6,087 nucleotides of DNA, taken from Alistipes sp. GTDB lineage: Bacteria; Bacteroidota; Bacteroidia; Bacteroidales; Rikenellaceae. This document shows, piece by piece, positions 1 through 5,461 of the stretch. The notes below the pieces were generated by a model that did not search any database, had not been told where the DNA came from, and worked only from the letters and a program-made list of their open reading frames with translations. How positions within the stretch are numbered: the first letter of the stretch is position 1; the number at the start of each line of letters is the position of its first letter. Made by a program: the position numbers and the translations under genes. The stretch lies in the NCBI GenBank assembly GCA_017628595.1, contig JAGBYV010000254.1, positions 1 through 6,087 on the forward strand, read 5' to 3'.

Positions 1-485
1 AGTGTGGGAATGTCGTTGTCGATGCAGTATTCGAGAAGCAGGTAGTCGCTCACATCGCGTGATGGGTTGTAGTCGCGCTCAGCCTCTATGCCGTGCCACG
101 GCTGGGGATTGCGAAAGAGCGTGGGGCTAATGTCCTCGCCGCCCGTCATCACCACGGCATCAATGCCACGCATCACCTCCTCGGCATTGGAGTGGAGGTG
201 TGAACCGCTCTTTACCTGTTCGGCATCGGTCGCAAGCAGAATGCCAAGCGAGTCGATATGCTCGGCATTAATTTTTGTGTCGGTGTATGTCAGTGCCGAC
301 GACTGCACCTGTCCGAGTAGTACGGGGCGAGCACCAATAGCCTCGAGGGCGAGGTATGTGCCCATGTATGAGCTGCCGGTGAGTCCCTCACGCCATGCGA
401 TGCCTATCACGGGGCGATTATCCCTTGTGCAGCCGCTTATGGCCGCGACGATGAGCCAAAGGCAGATAAATACTCTCTGTTTCAT
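1..485 (-). CDS. Peptidase C26 / class I glutamine amidotransferase-like lipoprotein (gamma-glutamyl hydrolase type), partial
   Basis: The gene begins at ATG 485 and runs off the left edge; 161 full codons are visible. Residues 1-19 form a lipoprotein signal peptide: basic MKQR, a hydrophobic stretch, then lipobox I-S-G-C with the lipidated cysteine at 19. The mature part starts with PVIGIAWRE (25-33), followed by a segment with YLALEAIGARPVLL (44-57). It then carries the family hallmark VVMTGGEDISPTLF (111-124), and R143-D144 with SDYLLLEYCIDNDIPT, which in peptidase C26 proteins leads directly into the G-x-C-R-G nucleophile elbow. That elbow and the His/Glu of the triad lie beyond the edge, so activity cannot be judged. 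Family members (PuuD, gamma-glutamyl hydrolases) cleave gamma-glutamyl amide bonds and are often cytoplasmic; here the protein should be membrane-anchored outside the cytoplasm. It starts 5 nt after the stop of the metallo-beta-lactamase gene, so they are surely co-transcribed. Family assignment is firm; substrate is unknown. Confidence 0.85.
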   Translation of the reverse strand, partial: MKQRVFICLWLIVAAISGCTRDNRPVIGIAWREGLTGSSYMGTYLALEAIGARPVLLGQVQSSALTYTDTKINAEHIDSLGILLATDAEQVKSGSHLHSNAEEVMRGIDAVVMTGGEDISPTLFRNPQPWHGIEAERDYNPSRDVSDYLLLEYCIDNDIPT

Positions 486-490
486 AGCTA

Positions 491-1393
491 CTATTTCGCT
501 TTAAATATTACCTCCTCGCCATCGCGAGCAGCGCGCAGTGGACGGGGTAATGTGGCATCCAGCTCAGTCTGTGTGCCGTGCAACGTGCGCGCCATATGGG
601 TGAGATATACGGGTTGACCTGCGGGTGGAGTATAACGGTTGGTCTTCTCTAATATGCGGACGATGCGCTCAACGCCAGCAACGCTGGTGTGGGTGAAGGA
701 GCGGAAGTCATCATCGTAACCCATGCCCATCGTAGCTTCCATAATCAGAGCCGTGATGGGCTTCCCCGGACGTTCGTGCGCGTCGATACCTGCCAGTCGG
801 GCTGCTACGGCGGGTATGCCTCCCGTGTCGGTGGCGTAGATTAGGCGCACGCCCTGTTTCTCAATAAGATACATCAGTGTCTGCTCGAAGAAGTATCCCG
901 TAGCGTGGCTGGCCGGCAGAGGCGTGATGTCGATATCGCCTACGCTCACCTTTTGTCCTACATATACGGGAATAATCTCCGGCATGGGCAGTTGCAACTC
1001 CTGCGCAGCACGCTGAAAATCTCCCTTTGCAATGTCGTACCATGTCTGACCCAGATATACACGTTTTACGCCGGCGCGTAGTGCCGATGCTGGGTGGTAG
1101 TGATCGCCATGTGAGTGTGTGTAGAAGATGGTGTCGGGGTGTGCCGACGAGGGTATCATTTCAAGGTCACCAGCCGTAAGGTCGATGAAGATTCTGTCGT
1201 CCATCAGTATGCTCGACAGACGTCGCAACTCGCCACGCTCATCGCGTCCGTTCCAATCGGCTGCGCCCGTACCCAGAAAGCGGACCTTGAGCCCTGCGAT
1301 GGGTGCGGTGTCGAAAATATTGGCGTGCACACCCTCGGCTCCTACAGCGAGCATCGAGGCGGCAGTTGTCTTGAGAAATGTCTTTCTATTCAT
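491..1393 (-). CDS. Exported metallo-beta-lactamase-fold hydrolase (PhnP/RNase Z-like group)
   Basis: This is a complete 300-residue metallo-beta-lactamase fold protein. The fold opens with VRFLGTGAADW (37-47). The metal-binding motif is T-H-S-H-G-D-H (H93, H95, D97, H98). Further candidate ligands are H163 in PASHATG, D189 in YATDTGG and H266 in YLTHMA, a set that suits a two-metal site. The GTGAADW start and YATDTGG motif resemble the PhnP-like phosphodiesterase group more than true beta-lactamases, but the substrate cannot be read from sequence. The N terminus MNRKTFLKTTAASMLAVG looks like an export signal; its RKTFLK echoes a twin-arginine motif with lysine in place of the second arginine, and cleavage after about residue 24 (VHA) is plausible. 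The start ATG lies inside the end of the acetyltransferase gene (ATGAATAG, 8-nt overlap), implying translational coupling; the lipoprotein gene follows after 5 nt. Confidence 0.87.
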   Translation of the reverse strand: MNRKTFLKTTAASMLAVGAEGVHANIFDTAPIAGLKVRFLGTGAADWNGRDERGELRRLSSILMDDRIFIDLTAGDLEMIPSSAHPDTIFYTHSHGDHYHPASALRAGVKRVYLGQTWYDIAKGDFQRAAQELQLPMPEIIPVYVGQKVSVGDIDITPLPASHATGYFFEQTLMYLIEKQGVRLIYATDTGGIPAVAARLAGIDAHERPGKPITALIMEATMGMGYDDDFRSFTHTSVAGVERIVRILEKTNRYTPPAGQPVYLTHMARTLHGTQTELDATLPRPLRAARDGEEVIFKAK

Positions 1394-1823
1394 TATCGGG
1401 GCAGTTTAGTTTATATACGTTGGTTATCTTCTGTTCAAATCCGCTTGTGCGGTAGAGAGCATTGGCAGCCTCACGTTGCGGGTTTGAGGTGAGCATCAGA
1501 GTGCAGGGCGAGAGATTCTCTTCGCAGTAGCGTATGGCGTGGCAGATGAGCTCTCGGCCATAGCCGCGCGAGCGGTATGCTATGTCAACTACCACATCCT
1601 CCACCCACGCCTTGCGGCCCGTAGGGGAGAGATATGTCCCCAGGGTGAGCATGCCAACCACCTCTTCCTGCTCGCGCATAATAAATAGATGTGAGGCGTT
1701 GTTGGCAATCAGGCTTCTTAGCTCCTCCTCTCCAAAGATTATGGGTTGTTGTGTCAGTTGGCTGAGCAGCGAACCTATTGCGGCGATGAGTTGCTCATCG
1801 TAGTGTGTAACCAGCTCGATCAT
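1386..1823 (-). CDS. GNAT-family N-acetyltransferase
   Basis: The predicted protein has 145 residues, a normal length for a single GNAT domain, which transfers an acetyl group from acetyl-CoA to an amine. Visible features are the strand EEVVGMLTLGTY (53-64), W-V-E-D-V-V-V (73-79), the acetyl-CoA pyrophosphate loop R-S-R-G-Y-G (84-89, the Q/R-x-x-G-x-G/A motif) followed by a helix, then LTSNPQREAANALYRTSGF (111-129), the usual C-terminal N-x-L-Y-x-x-x-G-F. I chose ATG 1823 (MIELVTHYDEQ) because the fold begins there. The frame stays open to an ATG at 2054, with other ATGs at 1952, 1856 and 1850, but the extra residues do not look like part of the domain. It is the first visible gene of the left operon and its stop overlaps the next start. 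The acceptor substrate is unknown; I saw no signal peptide, so it should be cytoplasmic. Confidence 0.87.
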   Translation of the reverse strand: MIELVTHYDEQLIAAIGSLLSQLTQQPIIFGEEELRSLIANNASHLFIMREQEEVVGMLTLGTYLSPTGRKAWVEDVVVDIAYRSRGYGRELICHAIRYCEENLSPCTLMLTSNPQREAANALYRTSGFEQKITNVYKLNCPDNE

Positions 1824-2152
1824 TGATATAGTTTTGTTGGTCTCCCTCATGTTCATATATACATCATTGCCGTTATCGCGTTGTGTGATGGCTAAAGTAT
1901 AATACAATCGGGGTAGCTTGTTTCTGATGCGTGAAATTAATATTTTTTTCATTAAAAATACCTGCACGGTCAATTTTTTAGGCGAATTTACGTTTGATAT
2001 GTTATAAATGAGTGTGTGCGGACGTATATCAATAGCGTGGGAGAATACTTCCATGAGCTATGTTTTGGTCAATATGTGCATTTGTGCGGAGCGCTGATAC
2101 TTTTGGTTTAATTGTATGTACAAACATGTCACGCGGATAGAATGCGATTTTA

Positions 2153-2160
2153 TATATTTG
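2153..2160 (+). promoter_or_regulatory. Second TATATTTG box, possible upstream promoter element
   Basis: A perfect match to the TAnnTTTG -7 consensus lies 112 nt upstream of the main one, but no TTTG is found 19 nt before it (that position reads cacg). It could be half of a weak second promoter or a chance occurrence in AT-rich DNA. Confidence 0.2.
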
Positions 2161-2216
2161 CATCTCCATAATGGGATAATATTCGGTTTTGGTCATTTTG
2201 TATAAAAAATGCGCAA

Positions 2217-2238
2217 AAAACTCGAAAACTCGAAAACT
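2217..2238. repeat. Period-8 tandem repeat (AAAACTCG, about 2.75 copies)
   Basis: The unit AAAACTCG occurs at 2217-2224 and 2225-2232, followed by AAAACT at 2233-2238. It abuts the -33 box of the regulator's promoter. A direct repeat with an 8-bp period, placed just upstream of a promoter, could be a binding site for a regulator, or a chance product of AT-rich DNA. The repeat itself is directly visible; the function is inference. Confidence 0.6.
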
Positions 2239-2258
2239 TTTTTTGTTTTTCAGTTTTC
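2232..2258. promoter_or_regulatory. Candidate TetR operator: inverted repeat GAAAACT-N13-AGTTTTC
   Basis: Perfect 7-bp arms at 2232-2238 and 2252-2258 are separated by 13 nt, giving a 27-bp dyad centred at 2245. It covers the -33 box and most of the spacer of the tetR promoter. TetR-family dimers bind dyads of about this size and commonly repress their own promoter by occluding RNA polymerase, so the position fits autoregulation of the efflux operon. The arms are AT-rich and the left arm also exists one repeat unit upstream (2224-2230), so the exact site is uncertain. Confidence 0.4.
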
Positions 2259-2272
2259 TGTGCGTATATTTG
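2242..2272 (+). promoter_or_regulatory. Bacteroides-type promoter of the tetR-efflux operon
   Basis: TTTG at 2242-2245, a 19-nt spacer, then TATATTTG at 2265-2272 match the Bacteroidota -33/-7 consensus (TTTG, TAnnTTTG) exactly in both boxes and spacing. Transcription should begin around 2278-2280, leaving a very short leader of about 15 nt before ATG 2295. The leader ATAAAGACAAACAG is A-rich with no strong Shine-Dalgarno, as is common in this phylum. Confidence 0.75.
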
Positions 2273-2294
2273 CCTTGGAAATAAAGACAAACAG

Positions 2295-3023
2295 ATGACT
2301 CAAAAGGAAAAAGTAATAGCACATGTTGCTCAAATGGTTCTGACGCTGGGAGTTAAGTCGGTTCGTATGGACGATGTGGCTCAGTCGCTCGGAATGTCGA
2401 AGCGCACGCTTTACGAAATGTTCGGCGATAAGGAGGAGCTGATCTTCGAGAGTGTGAAGTACCATTCGGAGCAACGCGCCAAGGAGATACTCTCAACGCT
2501 CGAGCACTACGACACGGGTATTGAGCAGTTGCTTGCCTGCACATACGCACTGCTTAACGGCGGCGTGATGCTGGAGCTGGATAAGCGAATGGCAATTAAC
2601 CTGAAAAAGTTCTACCCTGTAGTCCACGAGCGAGTGAGCCACTGCCACATTGAGCAGAGTTTTGCGGGATTGCAGTGTGTGTTGGACTACTCGATGGAGA
2701 ATGGCGAGTTGGAGCCTTCGGTTGATGTGGAGCTTATGACCCGCTTGTTCTTCAATACGATGCAGACGTTGCTCTACGAAAACTCGACGGTAATACCCGA
2801 GGAGATTACCCGTGAGGAGGCGCTCTCGGCCATGCTTATCAACTTCTTGAGAGGTATAGCTTCGGAAAAGGGTCGTCAGATTATCGACCAGATACTTGCC
2901 CGAAGCCCCAAGCCACTGACGCTTGCCGAGCGTCGCGAGCTGGCAAAGCAGGACCACGACAAGCTGGAACAGGATATGGAAAGAATGAAAGAAAAGATAA
3001 ACTTAATTATTACTAAAAATTAG
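2295..3023 (+). CDS. TetR/AcrR-family transcriptional regulator of the efflux operon
   Basis: The 242-residue protein opens with a TetR-type DNA-binding domain (about residues 5-55): an initial helix VIAHVAQMVLTLGVKSV, then the helix-turn-helix MDDVAQSLGMSKRTLYEMF (25-43) followed by GDKEELIFESV, the canonical F-x-x-K-E-x-L pattern. The rest is a variable, mostly helical ligand-binding/dimerisation domain. It ends in a highly charged tail from about residue 204 (SPKPLTLAERRELAKQ onward) with coiled-coil character, making it longer than the usual 190-210 residues. ATG 2295 is the only start that keeps the first helix. It is the first gene of the operon, with tolC-like coding starting 5 nt after its stop, so it very probably represses its own promoter and the pump genes, released by a pump substrate; that last point is inference from family behaviour. 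Confidence 0.9.
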   Translation: MTQKEKVIAHVAQMVLTLGVKSVRMDDVAQSLGMSKRTLYEMFGDKEELIFESVKYHSEQRAKEILSTLEHYDTGIEQLLACTYALLNGGVMLELDKRMAINLKKFYPVVHERVSHCHIEQSFAGLQCVLDYSMENGELEPSVDVELMTRLFFNTMQTLLYENSTVIPEEITREEALSAMLINFLRGIASEKGRQIIDQILARSPKPLTLAERRELAKQDHDKLEQDMERMKEKINLIITKN

Positions 3024-3028
3024 ATTGT

Positions 3029-4390
3029 ATGAAACTGAAGAATCTCTTTTTTACGTTGTTTGCGCTTGTATGCGTGACTTCGGTGCCTGTGATGGCGCAA
3101 GAGAATGCTGGGGCAGCAGCCTCGTCGCAGCAGGGCGCTTTGGTGCTCACGCTCGACGATGCGTTGAAGATTGCTCTCAGTGAGAGTCCTACGGTGCAGA
3201 TTGCCGACCAGACTATCCAGGCAAAGAAGTACGCCAAGAAGGGTACTTATGCCGCTTTGTGGCCCGAGATATCTGCCTCGGCATCATATCAGCGCTATAT
3301 TGAGAAGCCCTCGTTCCACATCATGGGTCAGACCGTTAAGATGGGTACAACCAATACTATGGCCGGTGGTTTCTCTGCAGCAATGCCTTTTATCAATGCA
3401 CAGTTGTGGAAGTCGCTCAAACTCTCGGGTATGGATGTGGAGCTGGCCGTTGAGCAGGCTCGCTCGTCACGCATCGATATGATCGAGCAGGTGTCAAAGG
3501 CCTTCTATCAGGTCTTGCTGGCAAAGGATTCATACGAGGTATATAAGCGTGTATACGATAACGCTGCCGAAAATCACAAGATTGTCGAGAAGCGTTACTC
3601 GGTAGGTCAGGTGTCGGAGTACGACTTCATCCGTTCGCAGGTCAATGTGGCAAATGCCGAGCCCAATGTCTTCAATGCCGAGAATACCATTGCTCTGGCT
3701 TTGTGGCAGCTCAAGGCTCTGCTGGGTATGGATCTCGATATGTTGATCGACTGCGCCGGTACACTTGCAGACTATGAGGCACAGATGTCAGTTCAGATTG
3801 ACTCGCAGAACAGCCTTGTAAATAACAGTACACTTAAGCAGTTGGACATCCAGGAGCGCATGCTTACGCAGAACCTGAAGATTCAGCGTGCGGCCAACCT
3901 TCCTACTCTGGCAGGTTCGATCAACTATCAGTGGACTGCCATGGATGAGACCATGAAGATATCGAACTTCAACTGGATGGGCTCATCGACTGCAGCTTTC
4001 AGCCTCAATGTTCCTATCTTCTCGGGCGGTAAGCGTCGTGCAGCTATCAACCAGGCTAAGATCGATCTTGCAAAGATGCAGCTGCAGCGCGAGGATGCTG
4101 AGCGTCAGTTGCGTATGGCTGCCATGTCGTACTACAGCAGCATGCAAACCAATCTGAAGCAGTATCACGCCGCATCGCAGACCATTTCGCAGGCAAAGCG
4201 CGGATATGATATCGCCGTTAAGCGTTATGAGGTTGGTAGCGGTACGCTCGTCGAGATCGACAACTCACAGTTGGCATATACTCAGGCTGAGCTCTCACGC
4301 TCAAATGCTATTTATAACTATTTGATCAACAAGGTGTCGCTCGACAAGCTTTCGGGTGATACATATTCGGATAATTCAGAGGAAAACTAA
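3029..4390 (+). CDS. TolC-family outer membrane efflux protein
   Basis: This 453-residue protein is the outer-membrane channel of a tripartite pump. A Sec signal peptide (MKLKNLFFTLFALVCV... cleaved after VMA, residue 23) precedes two homologous outer-membrane-efflux-protein repeats. Repeat one begins LTLDDALKIALSESP and has KKGTYAALWPEISASASYQ, ending with KRYSVGQVSEYDFIRSQ and a helix to LKALLGMD. Repeat two has LKIQRAANLPTLAGSINYQ, the VPIFSGGKRRAAINQA turn, and KRYEVGSGTLVEIDNSQ leading to YNYLINKVSLDKLSG. These duplicated P-tail and RY-x-x-G motifs are diagnostic of TolC/OprM-like proteins, which trimerise into a beta-barrel with a long periplasmic alpha tunnel. It sits 5 nt after the regulator gene and 14 nt before the adaptor gene. 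The transported substrate is not evident. Length is normal for the family. Confidence 0.93.
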   Translation: MKLKNLFFTLFALVCVTSVPVMAQENAGAAASSQQGALVLTLDDALKIALSESPTVQIADQTIQAKKYAKKGTYAALWPEISASASYQRYIEKPSFHIMGQTVKMGTTNTMAGGFSAAMPFINAQLWKSLKLSGMDVELAVEQARSSRIDMIEQVSKAFYQVLLAKDSYEVYKRVYDNAAENHKIVEKRYSVGQVSEYDFIRSQVNVANAEPNVFNAENTIALALWQLKALLGMDLDMLIDCAGTLADYEAQMSVQIDSQNSLVNNSTLKQLDIQERMLTQNLKIQRAANLPTLAGSINYQWTAMDETMKISNFNWMGSSTAAFSLNVPIFSGGKRRAAINQAKIDLAKMQLQREDAERQLRMAAMSYYSSMQTNLKQYHAASQTISQAKRGYDIAVKRYEVGSGTLVEIDNSQLAYTQAELSRSNAIYNYLINKVSLDKLSGDTYSDNSEEN

Positions 4391-4404
4391 AAACAGAGCA
4401 AGAT

Positions 4405-5430
4405 ATGAAAATGAATGTAATCGTTAAGACACTCATCGTTGGTGGTGTTTGTGTAGCAAGCATGGCTTGCCAGTCGAAGAAGAGTGCTGAGACTGCAGTG
4501 GTAGTAGAGGAGAAGCCCAAGGTAACTACCGAGGTTGTTAATGTGCAGGATGTTGAGCAGCAGAGTACCTTCACAGGTAATGTTGAGGGTTTTGCCGTAA
4601 ATAATATCACTCCTCAGCAGCCCCGTCGTATCGCGCGTCTGTTGGTAGATGTAGGTGATCACGTACGTGCTGGTCAGAAGCTGGCCGAGATGGAGAACTC
4701 GGCTCTGGCACAGGCCAAGGCTCAGTATGATAACAATAAGGCTAACTTCGAGCGTGCCGACGAGCTTTATAAGTTCGGTGGTGAGTCAAAGGCTAACTGG
4801 GAGTCGATGAAGACCGCTTACGAGGTGTCGAAGCTCACATACGAGAATATGCTTGAGAACACATCTTTGATCTCGCCCATTTCGGGTCTTGTGACTGCGC
4901 GTAACTACGACGTAGGTGATATGGTTGTTGCCAGCCCCATCTTCGTTGTGCAGCAGATCAACCCTGTGAAGATCTATATCAACGTATCGGAGTCACTCTA
5001 CTCTTACATCAAGAAGGGTATGAGCGTAGATGTTGAGCTGGATGCTCTTCCCGAGAAGAAGTTCGAGGGTAAGGTATCTCGCATCACTCCCCTGATCGAT
5101 CCCCAGACTCGTACCTTCGAGGTTGAGCTTACCGTAGCCAATGGCAAGGAGGAGATCAAGCCCGGTATGTATGCACGCGCTACCATGTCGTATGGTTCAC
5201 GCAAGAATGTTGTTGTGCCCGACCGTGCTGTTGTGAAGATGATGGGTTCTGGCGACCGCTTCATCTATGTATTGAAGGCTGACGGCACTGTATCATATCA
5301 GAAGGTTGAGCTGGGTCGTCGTATGAACGACAAGTTTGAGGTGTTGAGCGGTGTAGCTGATGGCGACGAGGTAGTAGTATCAGGTCAGTCAGCATTGAAG
5401 AATGGTATCGCTGTTGAGCGCGTAAAGTAG
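4405..5430 (+). CDS. RND efflux periplasmic adaptor (membrane fusion protein), lipoprotein
   Basis: This 341-residue HlyD/AcrA-type adaptor links the RND pump to the TolC channel. The signal peptide ends at C22 in V-A-S-M-A-C, giving a lipid anchor; the lipobox is not the strictest form, but the hydrophobic stretch and Cys position fit. The lipoyl (barrel-sandwich) halves are DVGDHVRAGQKLAEM (82-96) and SPISGLVTARNYDVGDMV (157-174), flanking a short helical hairpin (about 97-153). The beta-barrel segment includes VSRITPLIDPQTRTFEVEL (224-242), with the conserved D-x-x-T-R-T-F, and KPGMYARATM (252-261). The membrane-proximal domain carries VVVPDRAVV (269-277) and ends GVADGDEVVVSGQSALKNG (316-334). 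A second in-frame ATG two codons later is an equal start option. Glycine codons are strongly skewed to GGT (19 of 23), unlike the left operon. Confidence 0.93.
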   Translation: MKMNVIVKTLIVGGVCVASMACQSKKSAETAVVVEEKPKVTTEVVNVQDVEQQSTFTGNVEGFAVNNITPQQPRRIARLLVDVGDHVRAGQKLAEMENSALAQAKAQYDNNKANFERADELYKFGGESKANWESMKTAYEVSKLTYENMLENTSLISPISGLVTARNYDVGDMVVASPIFVVQQINPVKIYINVSESLYSYIKKGMSVDVELDALPEKKFEGKVSRITPLIDPQTRTFEVELTVANGKEEIKPGMYARATMSYGSRKNVVVPDRAVVKMMGSGDRFIYVLKADGTVSYQKVELGRRMNDKFEVLSGVADGDEVVVSGQSALKNGIAVERVK

Positions 5431-5461
5431 TCCGTAGTAAAACGAGTAAAAAAGTCAAACG

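Larger units (their letters stand above)
1824..2294. other. Divergent intergenic region between the two operons
   Basis: These roughly 470 bp are clearly more AT-rich than the flanking genes. They must contain the promoters for both operons. The plus-strand promoter is recognisable at 2242-2272. For the minus-strand operon I could not find a TTTG/TAnnTTTG pair with correct spacing; a near match to the -7 box alone (TACTTTAG on the minus strand, 1892-1899) lacks a partner. Open frames in this region (for example minus-strand 2029-2322) have no recognisable protein features and overlap the tetR promoter and start, so I do not call them genes. No tRNA, riboswitch-like or terminator-like structure was recognised. 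Confidence 0.6.

Noticed and set aside
88..504. Plus-strand open frame of 138 codons opposite the C26 lipoprotein gene
   Set aside because: It is antisense to a well-supported lipoprotein with clear family motifs and has no recognisable domain of its own.
1115..1492. Plus-strand open frames opposite the metallo-beta-lactamase gene
   Set aside because: They lie across the HxHxDH-coding strand and the acetyltransferase boundary, have no domain features, and are shadows of the real genes.
1892..1899. Minus-strand TACTTTAG as a -7 box for the left operon
   Set aside because: One mismatch to TAnnTTTG and no TTTG at the expected spacing upstream, so it is not supported as a promoter.
2214..2250. 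A-run/T-run pair as an intrinsic terminator
   Set aside because: The arms are nearly pure A and T with no GC stem, and the position between divergent operons makes a terminator unnecessary.
2029..2322. Minus-strand 97-codon frame across the tetR promoter
   Set aside because: It would cover the exact Bacteroides-type promoter and the start of tetR, and its composition only reflects AT-rich DNA.
2493..2957. Minus-strand 154-codon frame inside tetR
   Set aside because: Fully antisense to a confident TetR gene and lacking recognisable motifs.
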